Of a stretch of 64,000 bases of DNA, positions 11,206 to 22,819 are shown in pieces (the stretch's first letter is position 1; every line of letters starts with the position of its first letter). The translations under genes and the position numbers were made by a program. The notes under the pieces were generated by a model. The model ran no database searches, was not told the DNA's origin, and saw nothing but the letters and a program-made list of their open reading frames with translations. The DNA is from Tolypeutes matacus. Its lineage: Eukaryota > Chordata > Mammalia > Cingulata > Chlamyphoridae. The DNA lies in the NCBI GenBank assembly GCA_026826555.1, contig JAKSZT010004976.1, positions 6,676,900 to 6,740,899 of the forward strand. Direction: 5' to 3'.

Positions 11206-12329
11206 AACTGGAGGATATCATGGCAATAAAATATCAGCCCCTTTGTTCTGGAATTACCTCTATCTGCCCTGTTCCTTAGGGTGAAGGTCCAAGGGCATCT
11301 CTGTGGCCCCATCCAGCTTACTCTCTTGGGAATTAGCTACTTTCCTTGTTGTTCCTGTCAATTCCTATTTCCTAGGAGACTCATGTCCACTCGTATTAGT
11401 CCAACATTCTAAGGAGAAAGCCCTTGGTACGTTCTGGCATGGAAGTGTGTTCTCACCATTGAACTGTTTTGCCTTCCCAGGAAGGCCTCGCAGCTCTGTG
11501 GCCTCCAGAGCCCATCTCCCGAGCCCTTGGGTCTCAACTCAGCTGCTGCTACCTGATCTAATCCACATTGGAACTTACATGTCTTCCTCCCCAGAGCTCA
11601 CTGCACTCCTGCCTTCTCCCTGCATGGCCCATGCTTCCTGCCAGCTCCCACTTGGCTCTGGTCCCCGCTGCCTGGGCAGTTCATTCCAGCCCCTGCCAGG
11701 GTCTCATTATGTAAAGCAGACCCACACATTTACCCTGGACTGGGAAAACAGATGAGATCATGGAATTTTTGACAGTGACCTTTTTTTAGGAAAAAATTAT
11801 GGCAAATAAGGGAGGAGTCAGAGGATTAGGATGGGTAAATGTTATTCCAAGTGGAGTTCTCATTTCCTGGATATAGTCAAGAAAGGATTACTAAGATGAT
11901 GGCTTTTGAGCACTTAGAAGAAAAAATTATGGCCACTAGACAGTAGCATGATGTCGCTACAGATATGAACTTCACTGACTTTTCAGGGGCCGTCAACAGG
12001 GAAGAGCTCAATTTCACACAGGGTTGGACAAACCTCTCAAAACACTCTAAGAGATACAATGCAGAAATGTGGACTGCAATCCAGTTAAATTATCTGGTCA
12101 CCCACCCACAAAGTCTTTAGAATACAACTTTCCTTTCAGGTTCTTTGAACCAAACATCTACCAGCTTTGGTTGGCATTCTTCCTGCTTTGATCTGAAGAA
12201 AAAAAAAAAAAAAAAAAAAAAACCACTGACTTCATCTTCTTAATTTACTCTCTACCACATTTACTACCTCACCCAGATTTGGAAAGACTTGATTTTCAGT
12301 CTCCCTATTCAAGAAAATCCATTGACTTT
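11206..12329. other. Unassigned sequence with a long A run
   Basis: Contains a plus-strand frame of 150 codons at 11303-11755 with no recognisable domain and a composition like its non-coding surroundings. A run of 25 A at about 12198-12222 lies near its end. The A run could be a retroposon tail, but I found no target-site duplication. Confidence 0.4.
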
Positions 12330-13480
12330 GTCATGCAGGTGAATCAGCATAAGAAACAGGGATTATGAGACCAAGAAAGTGAGGGGTAGGCAAAGATTTC
12401 TGAAACAGGACATAAAAAACACAAATCATCTCAAAATTAAAAAAGTAAAACTTTAAAGGCACAAACCATAAAAAGGGGATAAACTAAACTTTATTACGAT
12501 TAAAAACTTGTCTTCCACAAAACACGGCATAAAAATGAGTCAATGAGCCAGCCTTAGAATTGGAGGAGATATTCTAAATATGTACATCTGACAAAGAACT
12601 CAGACCTAGAAGATATAAAGAACCTGTGAAAACCAATAAGAAAAAGGCAAAACAAATTTTAAAAAGGAGCAAAAACTTGAATGGGAGCCACACCACAGAA
12701 ACTATCTAACTGGCCAGTAAGTATATGAATGGTGACAGCATTATTACTCATCGAGAAAACCCAAATTAAAACCATAAGGAAACACCTCCATGCACCCATC
12801 TAAATGTGTAAAATTAGAAAGACGACTCATACCAAATGGCGGCAAGGATAACTCTCATACACTACTGGTGGGAGTAAAAATTGGTCCAACTGCTTTGGAA
12901 AACTGGAATATCTACTAATATCTAAGCCTATACCCTATAATTTCACTCCCAGGTGTACATTAAGGAAAAATGGAAGAAAAAAAAAAAAAAAAAGGATAAA
13001 TGAGTTCATATGTCTACAAAAACACATATATACAAGTATGTTCCTAACAGCTTTATTTATAATAGTCCAAACTAGAAAAATGTGTCCATCAACAGAAAAA
13101 TGGATAAACAGATTGTTCTATATTCATACATGGAATAAAAAGGGACAAATCAGTGATATACGCAACATGAGTGAACCTCAAAAACACCATGATGAGCAAA
13201 AGAAGCCAGACACAAAAGATACATATTCTATGATTCCATTTATATGGAGATTGAAAACAGGCAAAAGTACCTACAGTGATGTTTCGGGACAGTGGCTTCC
13301 TTGTTTGGGAGCGGTATTGTCTAGGAAGGTACAAGGAAATGACCTGGGATGACTGAAATGTTCTACATCGTCTTCTCACTGGTGGCTACCTGGGTTATAT
13401 ATAAAAGCCATTGAGCTGTAAACCTGAGATCTGGCACTTTATTGTATGTCAATTATACCTCAATAAAAATCAAATTTTAT
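12330..13480 (+). repeat. Old L1M/HAL1-type LINE-1 3' part
   Basis: Recognisable L1 ORF2 C-terminal phrases are out of frame with each other: AACTCAGACCTAGAAGATATAAAG, GAAAACCCAAATTAAAACCA, ACTACTGGTGGGAGTAAAAATTGG, ACAGCTTTATTTATAATAG, then the 3' UTR phrase CTGTAAACCTGAGATC..TATTGTATGTCAATTATACCTCAATAAAAATC. It is heavily mutated and 5'-truncated. Confidence 0.65.
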
Positions 13481-14919
13481 GTAACGAGGGAGGATAGAAG
13501 CCAAGATATCCCAGTATACATAAAAGTTTTTAAAAAGCAGTCTCTCTTCTTGTTTCTTGGTTCTTGTTTCTTCACTACTAGCACCCTGCAATGTTGGGAA
13601 TCACTTCATATCCAAAGTCACCCACTCATGGCTCAAGCTCCATTTTTGACGACCAACCACTGGGATGCCCTAACAGAGAAATACTAAATTCAAGAGCACC
13701 TGAGTCACTGTTGATAGTAAGGTGCACTGTTATTTTACTTATCATCTAGTATGCCAATTAAACCATGATATGATGCTGTCTTATAACTTAGAATTTATTT
13801 AAATTTTATTGAAAGTGCCCTTAAATATCTGAAGGCTTATTTAGACATAGAATGCTATCATATATAGCTTTTCTGCACACATTAAATGGAAAAGCAAAAT
13901 AAATTGATCAAGATAGTCCTAAAACTCTTTCACATAGAGTCTGATCTTTCAAGAGCATTGGTGATGCAGCATCTCTCAAAAGAGTGCTCCGTTATTATCT
14001 CCGGGATTTTCTCCCAAGCCTCTGTATCAATTCTGCATTCTGATTCTGGTGTCTTCTTGATCTTACAGAAAGGGTCAATGGAAGGCTTTCACATAACAGC
14101 CTGGACTCCTATTCCTTCCTCTAATCATCCTTAAGTGGTTTGTTGCCTGAAATGTCACAGGGGTCCAATCAAAGCCCCCAAGGATAACAAACAAGTTTGT
14201 ACACGTGCAAGAAATGACAATCACTTCCTAACTGCCTGGTCAATGGGGATGGTAAGATGCCATCAATTGTAATATCCATTGCAATTTCAGAGATGTCTGT
14301 GAGTAGGTAAAGCACCTTATCCTAAGCAACAGTCATTAATTGGGTGGTGGGGAGTCTTGAAAGTTATTTTCCCATAGGGTGATCAGCTTGTGGTCACAGA
14401 AGAGTAATTTCATTAGCATCTCTAAAGCTCTATTTGTGTCAGTTATCTTGTACCTACAGGAAGAATGTATTTAAGAAGACTTAAGAATGTCAGAGAGGAG
14501 ACTGGAAAAGAGTAGTACAAAAAAAAACAATTTGGCCCAGTCTCCACCTGGGGGTGGGGGTGGTAGTGGTGGGGGATAGCCTGTTCAGTACCTCATTGGC
14601 AGGTATTCTCCTATAGTGGAGATAGATGCCTCAGACAACCAGACTTCTATAATTTAAGCCATCAAATTCATCCAAACATTCCTTGCTTCGTCTCCAGGTT
14701 CATATACAAAATTTGAATTATGATTTGATGTTCTAGGTAGCTTTCTCATACGAAAAGAATATACCAGATGGATGACTAGTCCAAAACACATTTAAGGTTC
14801 TCATTGCAAATCATTCTGGTTTATACATCCGTTGTGTGAGTCTAATTAATGGGAGTCCATCCTGAGCAATGATCACCACCCTGGACGTACTGGTAAAAAT
14901 CAACTTGATCATATTACCT
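13481..14919. other. Unassigned, apparently single-copy sequence
   Basis: No gene or repeat recognised. A GT/GGGGGTGGGGG-type purine-rich patch occurs at about 14547-14577. Confidence 0.4.
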
Positions 14920-15305
14920 ACAGCCAATCTTCACCATTCTCTTTCCATAACCTTTGCCATGTAACTTTGCAGTTCCTTTCAGTAGAGGTAGAGCATATTT
15001 CCCTGCCCATTGATGGGCTTGCTCAGGTGATCTGCCTTGGCTAGTAGAATAAATGATTTGAGCACTATCTTTAAAAGTGCTAATGCAACTGGGCTTGTCC
15101 TCCAGTGCCTCTACCACATTCCAGAGATCCAGGAAGAAGGACAGATATGGAGCAGACTTGATCCAACCCACCCTTGGAACCAAGCCCAGCTGAGCTCAGC
15201 CAACCTGCAGATGTGAGGACAAGAAAGGAATGCTTGTGGTTGTAAGCTTCTTTGGAGGTGCTTTGTTACGCAGCATTTTTGAAACTAGAGCTAACTAGCA
15301 CACCT
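14920..15305 (+). repeat. MLT1-like LTR
   Basis: The order CAACCTGCAGATGTGAGGACAAGAAAGGAATGCTTGTGGTTGTAAGC, then TGTTACGCAGCATTTTTG..ACTAGAGCTAACTAGCACA matches the 3' half of MLT1-type LTRs. The upstream part has GCTCAGGTGATCTGCCTTGGC. The degraded end lacks a clear target duplication. Confidence 0.5.
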
Positions 15306-17644
15306 CCCCAGCCCAGTCTCATGCAGCTGCCCCCAGCACCCACCCACCACCTGCAATTAACCATCTGGATTTCTGGCACCTGGGTTGGCCTTCCCAGTTT
15401 CTGAAATAGTCTTCTATACCTATTCAGCTGTGTCTAGAACTCCTAAAACTTCAAAACCTTCCTCCCTCTTTGACTGGGTCCTCTTTGGTCTGGTGTCACC
15501 CACACAGTGCCTGTCCCTCTTCCCCACCCTCATCCTACCTGCCCCAAGTTTTCCTATGTGGTCTTCTTGCTCCATTGTCCCCTCTCAGTTACTCCAGTTC
15601 CTAGCATGCCTTGAAATTAGTGTCATTCTGCAGTTTAGGCAACTCTATTCTGTGGGTCATTTAAAAAACATATATTATTGAAGTTGTGAGTTTACAAAAC
15701 AACCAGGCATAAAATACAGGATTCTCTATGGGTTATTTCTAACCCCAACATGCACCCAGGAAGGGATATTTTGACCAAGCACTTAGAACTAATGCTCACA
15801 ACAGAATATACCTGTACCAGTGACATACGTTGAGGAAAAAATGGTAGGTAGCATTTCAGCTGAATTCATGAGCCCCAAAATCTCCTGTAGCAGCATGTGC
15901 TGGGATTTTTTTTTTTTTTTTTTTTTTTAACAGTCCTTACCTAGCGCTGGGACTGCTGCAAATGGGTGACTACAGTGGCCAAGTTGTTTGTCAGGACTGG
16001 GGATTACAGTTGCATGGATTGATTTACGAAGCTTACTCTTGTCCCTTGTCTAAAATCCAGCCAGCGCCCACAGGGATGAAGGGACACTTAGCATTTCTCC
16101 TGAAATGATTGCTCTTAGGAGGAACGGCCTCCACTGAGCAGAGACTGGCTGTGCTGGGCCAGCTGAACAATACAGTCCTCACTTGTTACTAGGGTCCTCA
16201 CTTGAGTGTGCGCTGGGGGGAAGACGTGCAAGGTGGGGCTAAAAACTACAAGACATCATTCAGAAAAAAGGGGGAGTCCCTTAATGAAAATTTATGGAGA
16301 GAATAACTTGTGATGTTGGATTAACCAAATGCAGTGGCCTTTGTCTTCTTCAAGGCACATTTTTGCAGGACACCAAGGCAGAAAGCCTGGCAGACCCAAG
16401 AGCTGGAGCACAGCAGGAACTTTTGCAGAGCACTGTGAAATGTACTTTAATGAGAACACTTGCATAAAACCAAAACTAGCAGGGAGGAGGAGGTTCTGGA
16501 AGAAAGGAAATTGTTCTTTTTGGGTAAATCACCAGGAACAGGGGGGGAAATTTTCGATCTTAAAAACTGCTTTTTGTAGCCTCATATATTAAACTTCACA
16601 TTCTTCTGGACGCTGCCACTTCGAGGCCTTAAGAGACTTGTATTTTAATATAAAAACCACAAAACCCTGGCTTTTTCTCTGTGCCTTGCCATTATCTGGC
16701 CCTTGGCAGACTTAAAATTCTTCCTTTTAAAACTATTTCCTTTTGGAGGTCAGCTGAAAGTCCGGCTCAAGTGCCACATTGATAAAACTGAACACAGGCC
16801 CGCTCTTAAAAGCCAGCAATTATGGATCACAGTAGAAAAACACTCCGTGGTGCCAGGCTTCCGAGACACCATGCCTCAAACGTGGCTTTGTGTCCGCGCA
16901 GCTGTATCCACAGGCGAAAAGTTAAAAGACTGATTTAAAAATGTTTCCACTTCTGGCAGCTTCCCCTCTGCTGCTTCAATGCGAAGCAGGAGGAAAGGGC
17001 TGGGGCAAGAAGTCCTTCTCCACCACCAGGACCTGGCTGTGGGTTGAGTCCACCTGCCCTGACCTTGGAAGCTTTTTTCATGAGTTCTCTAAACTCAGCC
17101 CCTGTCTTCCAGGCTCTCTCTCGTTCCATCTTAACGGGCACGAACAAGTGCCAGAAACGTCTTCTATTCTAGACCTTGATAATTCATCAGCATCAAGGTC
17201 CAGAAGGAAAAATCATGCTTTTCTGTCTCTATTCAGATGCCAAAATATTAAAACCCATTTACTCATTCTGCAGACAGGATGAGCTCATCAGGAACCAGAT
17301 TTTTTTTTTTAATTGGCAAAATCTGGTGGCTTAAACATATGCAGCTTTAATACAGTTTATGCTTTTAATATCCAGTGAATTCTATCCTCTTACAACTCCT
17401 GAGTGGCCAGTGGCTTGAATTTTGTCCCTGTATAATTCTCCCAAATATAATGAGCATTATACAGAATGGACGTATAGTAAGATAGGAATTACAGAGCGTC
17501 AGGGAAAGCCCAAATTACTTTGGGCAACTAAATGGTTGACTTCTGGTGGAGAAATGAAAAAATGGTTTCACACTTAAAGCGGGAGGAGGAGACTGCACAG
17601 GTAAGAGTGGATACATATCTCTGGCTCTTTACATATATATACAT
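15306..17644. other. Mostly unassigned sequence
   Basis: Holds a small minus-strand L1 3'-end-like piece at about 15660-15720 (GTGAGTTTACAAAACAACCAGGCATAAAATACAGGATT), a 19-base T run at about 15908, and otherwise single-copy-looking DNA. Short frames of up to 113 codons at 16329-17282 show no domain. Confidence 0.4.
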
Positions 17645-18179
17645 ATATATATATTTTTTTTCATTGTGGTAACATATACAACATAAAATTTCCCACTTTC
17701 CAGCGTAAGTCAGTGGTATTTGTTACATTCACAATGTTGTGCTCCCATCACCACCATCCATTACCAAAACTTTTCCACCACCCAAACGGAATCTTTGTAC
17801 CCATTAAGCAATAACTTCCCATTCCTCAGCTCAGCTCAGCTCTTGGCAACCTCTACTCTACTTACTGTCTCTATGAATTTGCATAATCCAGTTATTTCAT
17901 GTAAGTGGAATCGTAAAATTATCTGTCCTTTTGGGTCTGGCTTATTTCACTCAGCATGATGTCTTCAAGGTTCATCCAAGTTTTAGCAAGCATCAGAACT
18001 CCATTCCTTTTCACGGCTGAATAATATTGCATTGTATGGATGTACCACAGTTTGTTTATCCATTCATCTGTTCATGGACCCTTGGGTTGCTTCCAATTTT
18101 TGACTACTGTGAATAATGCCATTATGAACATCAGTATACGTGTATCTGTTCAAGTGCTTGCTTTCAATTCTTTGGAGTA

Positions 18180-18796
18180 TGTATTAGTCAGCCAAAGGGG
18201 TGCTGATGCAAAATACCAGAAATTGGTTGGTCTTTATAATAGGTATTTATTTGGGGTAGAAGTCCACAGTTACTGGCCCACAAAGTGTAAGTTTCTTCCC
18301 TCACCAAAGTCCGTTGCCACGTGTTGGAGCAAGACAGCTGCCGACGTTTGCCAGGGTTCGCTTTCCTGGGTTCCTCTCTTCTCGGGGCTGAGTTTCTCTC
18401 TGGGCTCAGCTCCTCTGTTTCCTCCACAAGATCAGCTATAGACTATAAGGCTCTCTAGGCTTTGCCTCTCTCCACAAGGCCAGCTTTGAACTCTCAGGCG
18501 AATGGCTCGTCTCTATCCCGGGGCCTTCTCTCCTTCCTCATGATGAAGCTCTCTTACTTCTTGGGGCTCCAGCTCAAGACTCCAACATCAAAACTGCTCT
18601 CTCTGTCTTTTGCCTTGCCTTTTATATTTGATTTCCCCACTCACCAAGGGGTGGGGCTCAATGCCCTACTGATGTGGCCCAGTTAATGCCCTAATCAAAA
18701 CTTAATCAGTCCCAGATTAGCAGACCAGTTTACAAGCAAAATCTAATACATATATTTTTGGAATTCATAATTACATCAAACTGCCAAACAGCTACA
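18180..18796 (-). repeat. Solo ERVL-like LTR (family X, copy 2)
   Basis: Reads TG...CA as a reverse copy of the LTRs at 7127-7728 and 59772-60997, through AGCCAAAGGGGTGCTGATGC, AATAGGTATTTATTTGGG, CTAATCAAAACTTAATCAG and GGAATTCATAATTACATCAA. It lies within an L1M copy. The flanks GAGTA (18175-18179) and GGGTA (18797-18801) fit a 5-bp ERVL-type duplication with one change. Its middle differs from copy 1, as an LTR subfamily would. Confidence 0.7.
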
Positions 18797-18985
18797 GGGT
18801 ATATACCTAGAAGTGGGATTGCCGGCCCATATGGCAATTCTATGTTAAACTTTCTGAGGAACTGCCAAGCTGTTTTCCACAGTGGCTGCACCACTTTACA
18901 TTCCCACCAACAGTAGCCAGACTTGTTTTAACATACCCACCAACAATATACGTGGCCTCACCAACACTTGTCATTTTTCACTTTT

Positions 18986-19264
18986 AAAATAATAGCTATT
19001 CTTGGGAAGTGGATGTGGCTCAAGTGGTTGGGCTCCTGTTTACCATATGGGAGGCCCCGGGTTCGATTTCCGGGGCCTCCTGTTGAAGGCAAGCTGGCCG
19101 CGGTGCAGTGAACTGGCGCAGCAAGATGACGCAACAAGGGGAGACAAGCAGACACAGAAAAACGCATAGCAAATGGACACAGCAAGCACAAGCAGCTAGT
19201 GGGGGGTAAATAAATAAATAAATAAATAAAATCTTTTAAAATAAAATAAAATAATAGCCATTCT
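18986..19264 (+). mobile_element. DAS SINE with 17-bp target-site duplication
   Basis: The body (19003-19247) starts TTGGGAAGTGGATGTGGCTC and contains GGTTCGATTTCCGGGGCCTCC, then the CAAGCTGGCC and GCAGCAAGATGACGCAAC spacer, and a (TAAA)n tail. The flanks AAAATAATAGCTATTCT and AAAATAATAGCCATTCT differ by one base. Confidence 0.93.
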
Positions 19265-19430
19265 AGAGGGTACAAAGTGGTATTTAATTGTGGTTTTGAT
19301 TTGCATTTTCCTAAGAAGTGATCACGCTGAACATCTTTTCATGTGCTTTTTGGCCATTTGCGTATCTTCTTTGGAGAAATGTCTATTCAAATCCTTTGTG
19401 CATTTTTAATTGGGTCTCTGGCTATTTTAA

Positions 19431-19571
19431 GTTAACTTTCTATTGAAATATAATATACATGTAAAAAAACACACAGATATATGAATATAGATTGCTGAAT
19501 TTTCAGAAAGTTAACACACTCAAGTAACCAGCCTCTCTGAAACCCCTTCCCCATGCCCTCCTCCCCACTGG
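19431..19571 (-). repeat. L1M 3' UTR piece
   Basis: TATTGAAATATAATATACATG..GCTGAATTTTCAGAAAGTTAACACACTCAAGTAACCAGCC is a recognisable reverse L1M 3' UTR phrase. It may be a continuation of the preceding L1M or a separate copy. Confidence 0.5.
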
Positions 19572-19703
19572 CCCGCTGAATGTTTTTGTAAATAAAGTTT
19601 TACTGGAGAACAGCCACCCATATTGATTTACATATTGTCTTTGGCTACAAATCCTAAAATATTTACTATCTTCACCTCTGAAGAAAAAGTTTGCTGACCC
19701 TGT
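19572..19703 (-). mobile_element. MER5A-like hAT-Charlie fossil
   Basis: TTTTTGTAAATAAAGTTTTACTGG..AACAGCCACCCATATTGATTTACATATTGTCTTTGGCT..AAAATATTTACTATC..GAAAAAGTTTGCTGACCCTG is the reverse complement of the MER5A consensus as I remember it. An internal segment is missing. It has no coding capacity. Confidence 0.7.
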
Positions 19704-19710
19704 TCTAGAG

Positions 19711-19850
19711 TAGTGCTGTCCAGCAGAATATAACGTGAGCCACAGATGCAATTTAAAATTTTCTAGTAGTCACAATTAAAAGTTAATTATTTCCAATAAT
19801 ATATTTTATTTAGCCTAATATATCTCAAATTAACACAAAATGCTTTAGAT
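19711..19850 (+). mobile_element. hAT-like non-autonomous element, 5' part
   Basis: AGTGCTGTCCAGCAGAATATAACGTGAGCCACAGATGCAATTTAAAATTTTCTAGTAG is the start of a common mammalian hAT-type MITE with a CAGTGCTGTCCAATAG terminus. The complementary 3' part of the same family is seen at 33226-33420. I do not assign a Repbase name. Confidence 0.55.
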
Positions 19851-20135
19851 ACAGAGGGAAAAAAAAGGAAGCATCTATGAGCATGGTCCAGGAATGCCTG
19901 AGGATACATTGTTCATTATTTATTTACTTATGTCTTGAATGATGGATCAGGCCAACCTTGAACTAGCAGCTTTTACCATAGCTTGGACCAGAATTCGAAA
20001 ACCCTAGGGTGGAGATGATGTGCAGGAATGTGTTTCCAGTCTAATGGTCAGCGTCCCACTGGCGGGGGGCAGGTGTCCATCACTGCCCCTCTTGGCTAGT
20101 ACAATCCCCAAATGGAAAGGAAATGGGCATTCACG

Positions 20136-20612
20136 TGTATGGTGGTTTGAAGCTATGTATCCCAGAAAATCATGTTCTTGAACTTCATCCATTCCTATAG
20201 GTGTAAATCCATTGTCAGTAGGACCTTTTGATGAGGTTACTTCAGTTACGGTGTAGCCCAGCTCAATCAGGATGGGTCTAAATCCTATTACTGGAGTCCA
20301 TTACAAGCAAAATGAAATTCAGAGTGAGAGAAAGAAAGCCACAGGAAGCAAGAAACTGAAGGTCAACGGAACCCAAAAGAGAAGGGAAAGATCAGAAGAG
20401 ACCACAAGTGCATTGACATGTGACAGAGGAGCCCAGGACCAAAGGTCACCGGCAGCCAGTCCCAGGACGTCAGGCTTCAGAAAGAAAGCATCATCTTGAT
20501 AACACCTTGATTTGGACTTCTCCTAGCTTCAAAACCATGAACTAATAAATTTCCACTGTTTAAGCCAACCCATTGCATGGTATTTGTGTGAACAACTGAG
20601 CAAACTAAAACA
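20136..20612 (+). repeat. Solo MaLR/ERVL-type LTR
   Basis: Starts TGTATGGTGGTTTGAAGCTATGTATCCC and ends AAACTAAAACA, the typical TG..CA layout of MLT1/MST-type LTRs. A poly-A-like ACTAATAAATTTCC lies at about 20540. The partial LTR at 1-286 is the same family. No internal region flanks it and I saw no clear target duplication. Confidence 0.65.
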
Positions 20613-20975
20613 ATGTGTGTCATCATGTAGTTTGAAAGAACTTTTCATGGGAGAATTTATTTATTGGATTATCCCAACCCTTAGAAATAGTCTCTGTAAT
20701 TCAGCCATACCATTATAATATCTAGCAACAACAGAACACTGACTGCATGACAAAAACACTAATTTAATTCTGGCCTGCCCCCATGTTATAAAAGCCAACA
20801 AGAAACAAACAAACAAAAAGAAAAACTAAATGGTTGCCAATATCCAGAGACACTACTTACAAATAATCTGGATTTCTGGCATCTTTTGAAAACTTGGAAG
20901 GGTTGGAAACACGAGGTCTGCATTCCTGTATGACAGCAGTCAGCTGGATTTAGTAGCAGGTACCTCCTGCCACGT
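20613..20975. other. No recognised feature
   Basis: Unassigned AT-rich sequence before the CA microsatellite. Confidence 0.4.
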
Positions 20976-21001
20976 GCACACACACACACACACACACACA
21001 A
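20976..21001 (+). repeat. (CA)n microsatellite
   Basis: About 12 uninterrupted CA units, long enough to be length-polymorphic. Confidence 0.95.
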
Positions 21002-21079
21002 AAGTAGTAGGTGCTATCTGGTTTGCCACAGTCACCACCATTCCCAATTGTCACACACCAGTCATGCACACCATTACAT

Positions 21080-21530
21080 GACTACCTGGTTTTTGTTTTG
21101 TTTTGTTTTGTTTTGTTTTGTTTAAGAGTTATTTATTTTTTTATTCCCCTCTCCCCCTCATTGTTTTGCGTTCTATGTCTGCTCTCTGTGTCCATTTGCT
21201 GTGTGTTCTTCTGTGTCTGCTTGTCTTCTCTTTAGGAGGCACCAGGAACCGATACTGGGACCATGTGGAGTGGGAGAGAGGTGCTCATTCTCTTGTACCA
21301 CCTCAGCTCACTGGTCTGCTGCATCTCTTGTTGTCTCTCCTCTGTCTCTTTTTGTTGCATCATCTTGCTGCGCCAGCTCTCTGCATGGGCCAGCACTCCA
21401 CACAGGCCAGCACTCTGCGTGGGCCAGCTTGCCTTCACCAGGAGGCCCCAGGAATCGAATCCTGGACCTCCTATGGTAGATGGGGGCCCAATCGCTTAAG
21501 CCATATCCGCTTCCAGACTACCTGGTTTTT
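21080..21530 (-). mobile_element. Long DAS SINE with internal repeats and 15-bp target-site duplication
   Basis: Reverse-oriented: a (GTTTT)n A-tail complement at 21095-21121, the tail-side unit with GGTCCCAGTATCGG-type tRNA-like box, a GCCAGCACTC..CACAGGCCAGCACTCTGCGTGGGCCAGC stretch of about three ~19-bp units, then the head ending GCGGATATGGCTTAAGCG. The flanks GACTACCTGGTTTTT (21080-21094 and 21516-21530) are identical. Confidence 0.93.
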
Positions 21531-21893
21531 AAGCTTATGCCTTGTAGAGTAGATACACTTTTTGTAGTAGAGATATTTTGGGGACACCAATATAATTTTT
21601 CTTAATTTATAATAGGCTAACGTTAAAAGCAATTCAGTTGCATACTACTGGCAAAAGGAAAAATTTATACTCTACTGGTTTCCATTAAATCTCAAGAGAA
21701 TTTCAGTTTATATCTTGGTAGAATAGATGGCCCCAGTTTCAGAGGCAAACAATTTTTTTTTTACCCTTCAAATATCTGAAACAATGAAATGTTGATGAGG
21801 CAGCTCCCACGGGCAAAGTTTTGTGATTACAAACTCTTTCCAATCTTACCAGCCAAAGCGGAAAAATACTCCACCGACATGGCTTCTAGTTAC

Positions 21894-22409
21894 TCCCTGT
21901 TAAATTATTTTTTAAGGTTTATTTTATTTATTTCTCCCCACCCCCTCGTTGTTTGCACTTGCAGTGTATGTTCGTCTTCTTTGTTTCTTTAGTAGGCACC
22001 AGGAACTGAAGCCGGGACCTCTGATGTGAGGGAAGCGCCTAATCGCTTAAGCCACTTCTGTTCCCTGCTTTGCTGTGCTCTCATTATGCTTTTCCTCCTG
22101 TGTCTCTTGTTGCGCCATCTTGTTACATCAGCTTGCTGCACCTACCCATCGTGTCAGCTCGCTGTCTTGCTCATCTTCTTTAGGAGGCACCGGGAACCTC
22201 TGCTCCTTGCTTTGTTGTGTCTCTCATTATGTTTTTCTTCTTGTGTCTCTTGTTGAGTCATCTTTTTGTATCAGCTCGCCATGCCTGCCCGTTGTGCTAG
22301 CTCACTGTCTTCTTTAGGAGGCACGGGGAGCTGAACCAGGCACCTCCCATGTGGTAGGCAGGAGCTCAATCACTTGAGCCACATCCGCTTCCCTCCCGGT
22401 TAAATTATT
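21894..22409 (-). mobile_element. Long, internally duplicated DAS-like SINE with 16-bp target-site duplication
   Basis: The reverse element holds two related segments with CTTTAGGAGGCACCGGGAACC..TGTGTCTCTCATTATG and a terminal CACATCCGCTTCCC head. The flanks TCCCTGTTAAATTATT (21894-21909) and TCCCGGTTAAATTATT (22394-22409) differ by one base. The repeated GCTTTGTTGTGTCTCTCATTATG..TTCTTC unit makes it a dimer or trimer of the tail part. Confidence 0.88.
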
Positions 22410-22517
22410 GCGGCACTGTATTTTGACATAATTGAGGATCTAAATATGACTAACAACCAGGACATTAACAGTTTATTCTTTTGGCATCCCCACTTAAGCT
22501 CTTTGTGCCCACAAAAC

Positions 22518-22579
22518 TTATGGAGGGACCAGGGTTCATTCCCTGGGACCTCCCGGTAAAAAAAACAAAAACAAAAAAA
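22518..22579 (+). mobile_element. 5'-truncated short DAS SINE
   Basis: TATGGAGGGACCAGGGTTCATTCCCTGGGACCTCCCGGTAAAAAA is the B-box half of a short DAS SINE followed by an A-rich tail. The A-box half is missing. Confidence 0.75.
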
Positions 22580-22819
22580 TACACAGAAACACACGCAAAA
22601 AAACAAAAGTAAATCTGCTCTTCCATGTTGCATGCCACTTATTTTTTTTTTTTTAACATTTTTTTAAACTTTATTTTGTACATTTAATAATTGAAAATAT
22701 AAACAATTAAAAACTAAAAAGTAAACACAGATGAATAAATATACATTTCTCAATTAAATGTAATGGATAAATATAAATTTTATTTTTAATCAAACAATAT
22801 ATTACACAATATATTTGGT

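Larger units (their letters stand above)
17645..19430 (-). repeat. L1M 3' end, split by an LTR and a DAS SINE
   Basis: On the plus strand it reads the L1M 3' UTR/ORF2 end in reverse: ACATATACAACATAAAATTTCC, TTCACAATGTTGTGCTCCCATCACCACCATCC, GTCTGGCTTATTTCACTCAGCATGATGTC, TGCATTGTATGGATGTACCACA, then GTGGGATTGCCGGCCCATATGG. An LTR at 18180-18796 and a DAS SINE at 19003-19247 interrupt it, and L1 phrases continue on each side. Confidence 0.8.

Noticed and set aside
11303..11755. 150-codon plus-strand open frame
   Set aside because: No domain, no splice signals or homology I recognise, and proline/serine-rich composition like random reading of pyrimidine-rich DNA.
21103..21552. 149-codon plus-strand frame rich in L, S and C
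   Set aside because: It reads through the reverse strand of a long DAS SINE. Similar frames occur at every long reverse DAS copy.
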